Assembly (NCBI GenBank): GCA_030606465.1
Contig: JAUWGL010000011.1
Coordinates: forward strand, 1 to 11,070
Source: Thermoplasmata archaeon
Lineage (GTDB): Archaea; Thermoplasmatota; E2; DHVEG-1
DNA: 11,070 nucleotides
Direction: 5' to 3'
Under the pieces are notes generated by a model. The model searched no databases. It was not told the DNA's origin and saw only the letters and a list, made by a program, of their open reading frames with translations. A program made the translations under genes and the position numbers. Below are positions 1-6,126 of the stretch, in pieces. Each line of letters begins with the position of its first letter. The stretch's first letter is position 1.

Positions 1-1
1 A

Positions 2-118
2 GCAGCTGTTATTGGAGGAGCAATTGTATTTGATATGATTTATATTACAGGAATTCTAGCTGTTATAATTGATGGAATAATTATGTATAAACAAAGGTTA
101 AAAGAAGGATTACATTGA
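2..118 (+). CDS. C-terminal end of a membrane protein (5' end outside window)
   Basis: The frame starting at base 2 is open from the window edge to a TGA at 116-118, giving 38 residues. They form one strongly hydrophobic stretch rich in Ile, Val, Gly and Ala, with an Asp in each half, and a short charged tail (roughly YKQRLKEGLH). This looks like the last transmembrane helix of an integral membrane protein with a basic tail, probably cytoplasmic. The gene is followed directly by a T-rich run and then a separate promoter, so it is not in the operon downstream. The family cannot be named from so little sequence. The other two forward frames close quickly, which supports this reading. Confidence 0.55.
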   Translation, partial: AAVIGGAIVFDMIYITGILAVIIDGIIMYKQRLKEGLH

Positions 119-130
119 TTTTTTTCTTTT
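119..130 (+). terminator. T-rich transcription end after the membrane-protein gene
   Basis: A run of seven T, one C and four T directly follows the TGA stop. Archaeal RNA polymerase commonly terminates at oligo-T without a hairpin, and a new promoter-like element follows about 30 bases later. No stem-loop is visible here. Confidence 0.4.
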
Positions 131-158
131 AATCTCTTCCAAATACTTAATAAATACC

Positions 159-168
159 TTATATTTTA
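159..168 (+). promoter_or_regulatory. TATA box for the COG1340-MBF1-Sua5-MetAP operon
   Basis: The TTATATTTTA element sits about 25 bases before a predicted transcription start near 188. That would leave a leader of under 20 bases before the ATG at 205, containing the ribosome-site-like AGAGGT at 194-199. No other strong TATA-like element appears between the genes down to 3954, so this promoter probably serves the whole operon. Confidence 0.45.
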
Positions 169-204
169 CATGATAGTAGAGGCTGATATCTCCAGAGGTT
201 TCAA

Positions 205-1074
205 ATGGCTGAATCAATAGATGATATGATAACGAAAAAAGATGAATTTCAGAAGAAAGCTAATGAGTTAAAAGAAAAAAGAAATCAACTGCATTTAAAA
301 TCAAAAACGCTTGCTGATGAGCGAGATAAACTAAACTCAGCTGTACGAAAAATGCGAAATAAAATAAACGATCATAAGAGAAATAGAGATGAGTTAAACG
401 AAAGAGTTAGACATGCAAAAGAACAGAGAAACAAGCTTAACAAGAGTTCTAGTGATGTTAAAAAACAGATTGGAGAGTTGGAAAGAAAATGTTCGGCGTC
501 TGCAGGTACACATCTAAATGATCTTAGGAAACAACTTAAAAGTCTTGAAAATGAACAGATGACTCGGCCTATGTCTCCTCGGAAGGAAAAAAAAATTATT
601 GAGATTATTTCTGATATTCATGCTAAGATTAAGGCGCAGGAGAATCTTTTGAATAAGGACCCTAAGCTTAAGAATGCTCTTGAAGAGGAGAAGATTATTA
701 AACAGAAAGCAGAGAAGCAGCATGTTCTGGTGGAGAAGTTGGCGTCTAGAGCTCAGGAAGAACATGAGGGTATGATTTCTTTGATTAGGCAGCTTGATAA
801 TACTGTGAGAAGGGTTAATAAGATTCAGGAGACAATTGTGATGACAAAGATTGAGGCTGATACGGTTCATAAGGAGTTTATAACTTGTGTTGATAAGATT
901 CATGAGTTTGAACGGGAAATTTCAACTGTTAAAAGTAAGAAATATAAGAAAAAGAAATCTGTTGAGGTTGAGACTGCTTATAAGGAGGCAGATGAGATCT
1001 TTGAGAGGTTTAAACGTGGTGAGAAGCTTAGTACTGAGGATTTGATGTCTTTGCAGAAAGCTGGTTTGATTTAG
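205..1074 (+). CDS. COG1340-type archaeal coiled-coil protein
   Basis: The 289-residue protein is almost wholly charged helix. Long coiled coils rich in Lys, Glu, Arg and Gln cover roughly residues 5-115 and 140-245. A loop around residues 119-136 (TRPMSPRKEKKIIEII) resembles the short SP-containing segment that splits the two coils in COG1340 proteins. The end, residues about 265-289 (FKRGEKLSTEDLMSLQKAGL), resembles the conserved C-terminal tail of that group. There is no signal peptide or membrane segment, so it should be cytoplasmic. Relatives are often mislabelled phosphoserine phosphatase, but no HAD motif is present here. The function is unknown; a scaffold or RNA/ribosome-linked role is only a guess from the operon. 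Codon choice changes within the gene: Lys is mostly AAA up to about base 590 and mostly AAG after it. Confidence 0.8.
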   Translation: MAESIDDMITKKDEFQKKANELKEKRNQLHLKSKTLADERDKLNSAVRKMRNKINDHKRNRDELNERVRHAKEQRNKLNKSSSDVKKQIGELERKCSASAGTHLNDLRKQLKSLENEQMTRPMSPRKEKKIIEIISDIHAKIKAQENLLNKDPKLKNALEEEKIIKQKAEKQHVLVEKLASRAQEEHEGMISLIRQLDNTVRRVNKIQETIVMTKIEADTVHKEFITCVDKIHEFEREISTVKSKKYKKKKSVEVETAYKEADEIFERFKRGEKLSTEDLMSLQKAGLI

Positions 1075-1107
1075 TGATATATTTGTGTTTTAGATGGAGG
1101 CGTAAGT

Positions 1108-1587
1108 ATGCAATGTGAGCTTTGTGGTAGGGATTGTGATGGTAGGCCTGCTGCTGTTGAGGGTGTTAGGATGATGTTGTGCCCTGATTGTTTGAGGCAG
1201 CATGGTACTAGTGTTAAGGAGACTTTTGAGTCACCTGATGTTGTTCAGAAGCCTGTTTTAGGTGGGATTAAGAAACACCGGGTTAAAGATGTGTATAAGG
1301 ATATGGATAAGGAGCTTGTTTCTGGTTGGAATGATTTAATTAAGAGTGCTAGGAAGAAGAAGGGTCTTAGTAGGGATGAGCTAGGTTTTAGGATTGGTGA
1401 GCGGACGGTTACTATTGGTAAAATTGAGAATGGTGATTTACGTCCTTCTGATAAGATTGTTAAGAAGCTGGAGAAGGAGCTTGATATTACTCTTGTGGAA
1501 GAGGTAAAAAGTGTTTCTAATGTTTCAGCTGGTTTTCAATCTGGTAGTGGCCTTACCCTTGGTGATTTTATAAAAGAAGAAAAGTAA
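1108..1587 (+). CDS. Multiprotein bridging factor 1 (MBF1-type transcription factor)
   Basis: This 159-residue protein has the archaeal MBF1 layout. An N-terminal zinc ribbon has Cys3, Cys6, Cys25 and Cys28, with an extra Cys10. A basic linker follows, then a Cro/C1-type helix-turn-helix at about residues 74-128 (core RKKKGLSRDELGFRIGE, then KIENGDLRPS). The tail ends in LTLGDFIKEEK, resembling the usual archaeal MBF1 end. In eukaryotes MBF1 bridges TBP and activators; in archaea it has been linked to ribosomes and translation. The start is supported by GGAGG at 1096-1100, seven bases before the ATG. It lies 33 bases after the coiled-coil gene and one base before the Sua5 gene, so the three are likely co-transcribed. 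Identification is firm; its exact role in this organism is not. Confidence 0.93.
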   Translation: MQCELCGRDCDGRPAAVEGVRMMLCPDCLRQHGTSVKETFESPDVVQKPVLGGIKKHRVKDVYKDMDKELVSGWNDLIKSARKKKGLSRDELGFRIGERTVTIGKIENGDLRPSDKIVKKLEKELDITLVEEVKSVSNVSAGFQSGSGLTLGDFIKEEK

Positions 1588-1588
1588 A

Positions 1589-2185
1589 ATGAACATGTAT
1601 GATGGAGATTTATCTAAAGCTATTCAGGGTTTACGTGAGGGTTCTATCATAGTGTACCCTACTGATACTTTGTATGCCTTAGGTGCTGATATTTTTAATG
1701 AAAAAGCTGTTAAACAGGTTTTTAAAATTAAAAAAAGACCTTTGTCTGTTCCTTTGCCTGTTGCTGTTTCAGATTTTGATATGTTAAACAAAATAGCTTT
1801 AGTTGATGATAAGGCTAGATGTTTAGCTGATTTTTTTTTACCTGGTCCTTTGACTCTGGTTTTAACTAAAAAAAGTTGTGTTCCAGGTTTAATTACTAGT
1901 GGTAGCGATAAGGTTGCTGTTAGGATTCCAGATAATGATGTTGCTTTGAAATTATTGTCAGATTTTGGACCGGTTACTGTTACTAGTGCTAATGTTTATA
2001 GTAATAAAACGCCAGGTATTATAAAGGATGTTAGGATGCAGTTTAAACAAGGCGATGTCGCTGTTTATCTGGACTATGGTAGGTTACATGGTCAGCCATC
2101 TACTATTGTTGATGTGACATCTGAAAAGGTGAAAATAATCCGTGAGGGAGTAATTACCAAGGACCGGATATTGGATGTGATCTGA
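1589..2185 (+). CDS. Threonylcarbamoyl-AMP synthase (Sua5/YrdC family, short form)
   Basis: The product makes L-threonylcarbamoyl-AMP from Thr, bicarbonate and ATP. The KEOPS/Kae1 complex then uses it to form t6A at position 37 of ANN-decoding tRNAs. The 198 residues are a single YrdC domain: YPTDTLYALG at 23-32, the KKRP loop at 48-51 with Ser53, PGPLTLVL at 85-92, VAVRIP at 109-114, TSAN at 132-135, and QPSTIVD with Arg185 near the end. The extra C-terminal domain of full-length Sua5 is absent, so it is the short YrdC/TsaC-like form. The gap after MBF1 is one base, and the start has no clear ribosome site; a second Met two codons later is equally possible. YciO-like paralogues share the fold, so the assignment to the t6A enzyme rests on family and context. 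Confidence 0.88.
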   Translation: MNMYDGDLSKAIQGLREGSIIVYPTDTLYALGADIFNEKAVKQVFKIKKRPLSVPLPVAVSDFDMLNKIALVDDKARCLADFFLPGPLTLVLTKKSCVPGLITSGSDKVAVRIPDNDVALKLLSDFGPVTVTSANVYSNKTPGIIKDVRMQFKQGDVAVYLDYGRLHGQPSTIVDVTSEKVKIIREGVITKDRILDVI

Positions 2186-2188
2186 GAT

Positions 2189-3094
2189 ATGGATGACGAT
2201 GTCTATGAGAAGTATCGACGTGCTGGCAAAATTGCAGCTGAAGCTCGTGATTATGGAGCGGGTTTGATTAAAACTGGTGTTAGTTTTCCAAATGTTGCAG
2301 ATTCTGTTGAGTCAAGAATTGTTGAAAAGGGTGGGGGTGTTGCGTTTCCGGTTAATATTTCTGTGAATGAGATTGCTGCTCATTATACTCCCAGGCATGA
2401 TGACAAATTGGTTTTTAAAAAAAGTGATGTGGTAAAGCTTGATGTTGGTGTTCATGTTGATGGTTTCATTGCTGATACTGCGGTGACTGTTGAGGTTGAA
2501 ACTAATGAGTATGAGGATATGATCAAGGCTTCAAGTGATGCGTTGGATGCTGCTATTGATATGATTAAACCAGGTGTTAATCTTGGAGATGTTGGTAAAA
2601 AAATTGAGGAGACAATTAAATCATATGGTTACAAACCTGTTGAGAATCTTACAGGTCATAGTCTTGAATGTTATAATCTTCATTCAGGTATTTCAGTTCC
2701 AAATGTTTCAACAAAGTTAGGCCGGGTGAAACCAAGAGATGGAGATGTTTTAGCTGTTGAGCCTTTTGCTACCAATGGCAAAGGTCATGTTATTTCAGGT
2801 AAGGGAAGCAATATTTATCTGTGTAACAAATCTTTTAGATCAAGATTCGTACGCGAGAACAGATCAAAAGTTGTGTTTAAAAAAATAAAAGCAGAGTTTA
2901 AAACTCTTCCATTTTCGCAACGTGGTTGTAAAAAAATATTTCCAAATACAGCAGATATAATATTAAGAAGACTTACTTTTCTAGGTACCCTAAAACAGTA
3001 CCCTCAACTAGTTGAACAAAACCATGGTATTGTTACACAAAAAGAACATACTGTTATCCTAAAAGATGATGGATGTGAGGTGACAACAATATGA
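2189..3094 (+). CDS. map: Type II methionine aminopeptidase
   Basis: The enzyme removes the initiator Met from nascent proteins whose second residue is small. All expected pita-bread metal ligands are visible: Asp85 (VKLDVGVH), Asp96 (FIADTAV), His157 (LTGHSLE), Glu191 (AVEPFA) and Glu286 (QKEHTVIL). His65 in the NEIAAHYTP segment and His165 in NLHSG match the substrate-side histidines. The stretch at about 192-275, between the fourth and fifth ligands, is the helical insert that defines type II enzymes. The length of 301 is normal for archaea. The start lies 3 bases after the Sua5 stop, with a GTGAT ribosome-site match at 2177-2181. The gene overlaps the next one by 4 bases. Codons switch from GT-rich to A-rich at about 2850, inside the type II insert. 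Confidence 0.95.
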   Translation: MDDDVYEKYRRAGKIAAEARDYGAGLIKTGVSFPNVADSVESRIVEKGGGVAFPVNISVNEIAAHYTPRHDDKLVFKKSDVVKLDVGVHVDGFIADTAVTVEVETNEYEDMIKASSDALDAAIDMIKPGVNLGDVGKKIEETIKSYGYKPVENLTGHSLECYNLHSGISVPNVSTKLGRVKPRDGDVLAVEPFATNGKGHVISGKGSNIYLCNKSFRSRFVRENRSKVVFKKIKAEFKTLPFSQRGCKKIFPNTADIILRRLTFLGTLKQYPQLVEQNHGIVTQKEHTVILKDDGCEVTTI

Positions 3095-3954
3095 GCACTA
3101 AAAAAACAACCTCAAAAAACAATAATAAACTCATAAAATTAGAGGATCTAAATTGGAAACAAATCGATAAATTAGACAGAGATAAAACAGTTTTTTTCCA
3201 ACCAATCAGCCCTCTAGAAGTTCATGGTCCTCATTTACCCGTTGGAACAGATCTATTAACGGCTCAAGATACAGCAACCGCGGCAGTAAAAATCTTACAA
3301 CAAAAAAAACCAGAGTTAAATTATGTTCTATTACCAACTCTGCCAGTTGGCTACTGTAAATTTGCAGTTGATTTCCCAGGGACTATTTCCCTAAATAGCC
3401 GAGCAATTAAAGATATAGTATACAGTGTAGGATCATCGCTTGCAACTCAAGGTTTCAAATATCTGATAATTTGCACGTATCATATGGCCATACCACATCT
3501 TAAAGGAATATATTCAGCGATGAAAAAAATCCGATCTAAATATAACATGAGAACATGTGAACCCTGGGGTCCATATTTTTACAGTGATAAAATCGAAAAA
3601 AATGAACCAAAGCTTGGTTTTGACACAAGTAAAGAAATGCATGCGGGATTCCGTGAGACATCTCTTATGAAATATCAATATCCATATCTTGTTGATGAAT
3701 CATATAAAAATTTACAAAACGTTTACCGGAATCTCAGCTCTCCACGTGTCATTGGAAAAACATTTAAACAACTTGGTTTAACAGAGGGTTATGTTGGTAG
3801 CCCAGCACGTGCTGATGCAGATTACGGCAGATGGTTTTTTAATGAAACCGTGAATGTTTATGTTAATGCAACAATAGAAGTATATCAGGGTAAAAAACCA
3901 GATGATCTGCCAAGATATATAAAAACAGCGATGAAAGCATTATTCTGGCGGTAG
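3091..3954 (+). CDS. Creatininase-family metal-dependent amidohydrolase, divergent
   Basis: Creatininase-fold enzymes hydrolyse C-N bonds of cyclic amides or formamides; known members include creatininase, the archaeal formamide hydrolase ArfB and MftE. In this 287-residue protein the N-terminal metal site is intact: SPLEVHGPHLPVGTD with Glu43, His45 and Asp54. The PTLPVGY and FPGTISL segments (82-101) and HAGFRETS (184-191, with Glu189) are also present. The usual NGHGGN loop is replaced by TYHMAIPH at 129-136, keeping only the ligand-like His131. Residues 1-14 are a polar Lys/Thr/Asn-rich tail. The start is firm: GAGGTGA at 3077-3083 lies seven bases before the ATG, which overlaps the MetAP stop (ATGA). 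The 3' end overlaps the convergent deoxyhypusine synthase gene by 15 bases. The substrate is unknown; ArfB is possible but not shown. Confidence 0.85.
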   Translation: MSTKKTTSKNNNKLIKLEDLNWKQIDKLDRDKTVFFQPISPLEVHGPHLPVGTDLLTAQDTATAAVKILQQKKPELNYVLLPTLPVGYCKFAVDFPGTISLNSRAIKDIVYSVGSSLATQGFKYLIICTYHMAIPHLKGIYSAMKKIRSKYNMRTCEPWGPYFYSDKIEKNEPKLGFDTSKEMHAGFRETSLMKYQYPYLVDESYKNLQNVYRNLSSPRVIGKTFKQLGLTEGYVGSPARADADYGRWFFNETVNVYVNATIEVYQGKKPDDLPRYIKTAMKALFWR

Positions 3955-4890
3955 TCTTTCAAATAAAGCACTTATCATTAAGGGTAGGAGAACCGTGGCA
4001 TCGCCATCTATTGTTACATTATCTGCTTTTTCTTTGATTTTCCCCCAGGATATTGCCTCACGTGTTTGTGCACCACTTAGACTTCCATCGTATTCTACAG
4101 CAGTTGTTATATACACTGCATAGTCAAGTCCGCCTTTATATTGGTTCCACCAGATAACATGATGCTTTGATATTCCTCCACCAATGATTAGTGCACCACT
4201 CTTTTTTGCATCAAAAATAGTATCTGAAAGTTCTTGTTCATCTTTTAAAAGATCAACTATAAGATCTCTATGCTCCTGGTAATACATCCATACCTGTGAG
4301 CCAAATGCTCCATCGGTTATACCTGGGACATATATTGGTATCTGGTTTTTGTATGCCCAGTAAATTATTGATTCCTCTTTGTTTTTTTCTTTTTCAAGAT
4401 GTTTCCCAAACTCCCAGATAAGATCCTTGGTAGACCATTTATTGTTTTTCTTATAGATTTTTTCTAGTATAGGCTGCATTTTTTCTTCTAGGATTTTTCC
4501 ATAGCATTCATTTGGTATGAAAATATTCCCAAGTCGGTTTACACCTTTTTTATGGAGTTCTTTGTCATCTACTATAAAGGATCCATGGTAGTATTTTTCC
4601 CATATTCTTGCTAGGTCATGGTCAAGTGTTCCACATGTAGTTATTACAGCATCAAAGAGTTTTCTTTTAAGTAGTTCTTTTATTATTCCTCTTGTCCCTG
4701 TTGCACATATGCATGCTGGAAATGAAAGGAATTTCACGCAACCTTTGTCTTTTATCATGTTTTCAATTATATCTATGCCTGTTGCTACTTTTTTAGCGGT
4801 AAATCCTCCTGATTCATAGAGTTCTTTCATTAGCTCGTTTGTGTTCATTTCTTTTTTTAATTGTATGTCTTTGACTGCTTTGCTGTTCAT
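3940..4890 (-). CDS. dys: Deoxyhypusine synthase
   Basis: The enzyme uses NAD+ to move the aminobutyl group of spermidine (or, in some archaea, a related polyamine) to a Lys of aIF5A, the first step to hypusine. In the 316 residues one sees the NAD-site segment TTCGTLDHD (84-92), PGITDGAFGSQ (189-199), GGGISKHH (237-244) with the conserved His pair, and EYDGSLSGAQ (266-275). SWGKIK (281-286) holds Lys284, matching the catalytic Lys that carries the aminobutyl intermediate. The length is normal for archaea. The start is set by AGGAGT at 4901-4906, ten bases upstream of the ATG; another Met at residue 15 has no such support. It lies 23 bases after the MEMO gene and is probably co-transcribed. 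No aIF5A gene is in the window. Confidence 0.95.
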   Translation of the reverse strand: MNSKAVKDIQLKKEMNTNELMKELYESGGFTAKKVATGIDIIENMIKDKGCVKFLSFPACICATGTRGIIKELLKRKLFDAVITTCGTLDHDLARIWEKYYHGSFIVDDKELHKKGVNRLGNIFIPNECYGKILEEKMQPILEKIYKKNNKWSTKDLIWEFGKHLEKEKNKEESIIYWAYKNQIPIYVPGITDGAFGSQVWMYYQEHRDLIVDLLKDEQELSDTIFDAKKSGALIIGGGISKHHVIWWNQYKGGLDYAVYITTAVEYDGSLSGAQTREAISWGKIKEKADNVTIDGDATVLLPLMISALFERLPPE

Positions 4891-4913
4891 ATCAATATTA
4901 ACTCCTATTTAGT

Positions 4914-5795
4914 TTAGTATACAATTATTGCCCCGTAGCCGACACAGGAATCTCCAGGATGGACTTCATAGGATGTCCCATATTTAAGTAATTCTGCTTT
5001 AGTTGCCCCAAGGTTTTTTGCAGCTGTAAGCATAGCTGCTACAGGCCCATATCCACACATTGTTATATTGTTTTGATGTACTGTGTTTATTAGTTTTTCT
5101 GGTTCCATTTCCCGGATTTTATCTATCGCTAACATATCCTGTTTTTTTGCGTATTCATCAACATTCATACCTGATGGCGGCATGCTCATGTAGTTGAAAC
5201 CAGCATGTGAAAAATCACTACTAGCGACTATTACAATTTTTTTATCTGTTTTTTTGACTGCATTTGTTATGATTTCTCCGATTTCTTTGGATGTCTTAAA
5301 ATCTTGTATTGTCATACTGATTGGGACAAAATCAAATTTTGATTCCTTGGCGCAGTACTGTAAGAATGGTAGTTGTACTTCTATGCTGTGTTCATATTTA
5401 TGTGCGTTTTCATCATTGTCTATTATTTCTTTTAAAAGCTGGTTGGCTAATTGTTGGTTTATGGATACTGGTCCTAGTGGTGTTTCCCATGTTCCCTCTG
5501 TCATCATTGCTACTCCCGATCCTATTCCTGTGTGGTTTGGTCCAAGTATGATAAATGTATCTGCGAAACCGTTTAATGAGAGATGATGATAGGCATGGGC
5601 GGCTATAGCCCCTGAGTATATGTAGCCGGCATGAGGTACTATTAAACCTTTAATATTTTTTGTTCCTTGGTTTATTTTTGGTAAGGATTTTGGCCCTCTT
5701 TCATCTAAAAAACATTCTTTGATTGTTTGTTGTAGATTTGTTTGCCCTGCATCGTAGAACTGGCCTGCTACTGCAGGTTTTCTTATTTTTTCCAA
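4914..5795 (-). CDS. MEMO1-family protein (LigB-like fold), TTG start
   Basis: MEMO1 proteins share the fold of class III extradiol dioxygenases. The human protein has been reported to bind iron or copper through two His and a Cys. The 293 residues open with the family hallmark KPAVAGQFYD (6-15). The candidate ligands are His55 (VPHAGYIYSG), His88 (GPNHTG) and Cys247 (TMCGYGP). EHSIEVQLPFLQ (135-146), SSDFSHAG (192-199) and HPGDSCVGYGA (279-289) also match the family. The start codon is TTG: the frame has no ATG upstream before a TAA at 5814-5816, and the hallmark begins only a few residues later. A GGGGG run lies ten bases before it. The archaeal function is not established. It heads a two-gene unit with deoxyhypusine synthase. 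Confidence 0.92.
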   Translation of the reverse strand: MEKIRKPAVAGQFYDAGQTNLQQTIKECFLDERGPKSLPKINQGTKNIKGLIVPHAGYIYSGAIAAHAYHHLSLNGFADTFIILGPNHTGIGSGVAMMTEGTWETPLGPVSINQQLANQLLKEIIDNDENAHKYEHSIEVQLPFLQYCAKESKFDFVPISMTIQDFKTSKEIGEIITNAVKKTDKKIVIVASSDFSHAGFNYMSMPPSGMNVDEYAKKQDMLAIDKIREMEPEKLINTVHQNNITMCGYGPVAAMLTAAKNLGATKAELLKYGTSYEVHPGDSCVGYGAIIVY

Positions 5796-5805
5796 AATAT
5801 CATTA

Positions 5806-5810
5806 CCCCC
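5806..5810 (-). promoter_or_regulatory. Ribosome binding site that supports the TTG start of the MEMO gene
   Basis: On the minus strand GGGGG, then TAATGAT, precedes the TTG at 5795-5793. The nearby ATG at 5803-5801 is in another frame and reaches a stop after six codons, so it cannot start the gene. The G-run spacing of ten bases is slightly long but usable. Confidence 0.4.
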
Positions 5811-5867
5811 ATATTATTTGTTTGTACTATATTATTGATTTAGGCATTAAACTTTATCCACAAAAAG

Positions 5868-5875
5868 TATAAATA
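5868..5875 (+). promoter_or_regulatory. TATA box of the small 52-residue gene
   Basis: TATAAATA, preceded by the purine-rich CAAAAAG, is the clearest TATA/BRE in the window. A start of transcription is expected near 5895-5898. That gives a leader of just over 20 bases, holding GGGAG at 5908-5912 six bases before the ATG at 5919. Confidence 0.6.
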
Positions 5876-5918
5876 TGTTTGATTAATACGGGATAAAATA
5901 TTAGGTTGGGAGTTATAA

Positions 5919-6077
5919 ATGGAGACTGTTTGTTACATTGAAATAATCAAAGATGGACAAGATTTTGTAGCAAGAGCCCATATGCCTGATGGTACTATCA
6001 AAGAATATCGTCATCAGGTTTTTGAAGATGTTCTCACTGAAATGGTGGTAGAACTCCAAGAGGAACTAAGTGAATAA
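5919..6077 (+). CDS. Small acidic protein of 52 residues, unknown function
   Basis: The frame runs from the ATG at 5919 to a TAA at 6075-6077 and encodes 52 residues, too short for many gene lists. The protein begins METVCYIEIIKDG, passes through a turn-like MPDGTIKEY segment and ends in an acidic helix (FEDVLTEMVVELQEELSE). This suggests two or three beta strands followed by a helix. There is one Cys, no zinc motif, no signal peptide and no membrane segment, so it is probably cytoplasmic. It has the best TATA box in the window at 5868-5875 and a GGGAG ribosome site at 5908-5912, which argues for a real, separately transcribed gene. It is divergent from the MEMO gene and converges on the antiporter. 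I do not recognise a family. Confidence 0.7.
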   Translation: METVCYIEIIKDGQDFVARAHMPDGTIKEYRHQVFEDVLTEMVVELQEELSE

Positions 6078-6082
6078 AAAAA
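6076..6082 (-). terminator. Oligo-T end for the antiporter transcript
   Basis: Read on the minus strand this is T7, 44 bases beyond the antiporter stop and overlapping the stop codon of the convergent small gene. The + strand T-rich stretch at 6086-6106 could likewise end the small gene's transcript. No hairpin is obvious. Confidence 0.3.
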
Positions 6083-6126
6083 CATTCTTTTATATTTATT
6101 CTTCTGAATTATTTTGATTTATTACA

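Noticed and set aside
514..903. Minus-strand ORF of 129 codons inside the COG1340 gene
   Set aside because: Antisense shadow of a low-complexity coiled-coil gene; Leu/Asn-rich composition and no recognisable domain.
5194..5586. Plus-strand ORFs inside the MEMO gene (130 and 76 codons)
   Set aside because: They mirror the well-supported MEMO1 gene on the other strand, with no family features or start signals.
5801..5803. ATG on the minus strand as start of the MEMO gene
   Set aside because: It is out of frame with the MEMO protein and meets a stop after six codons; the in-frame TTG at 5795 fits the conserved N-terminus.
5854..5862. TTATCCACA, an exact match to the bacterial DnaA box
   Set aside because: The genes are archaeal, archaea use Orc1/Cdc6 rather than DnaA, and it is a single copy without origin-type repeats. 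Chance match beside a TATA box.
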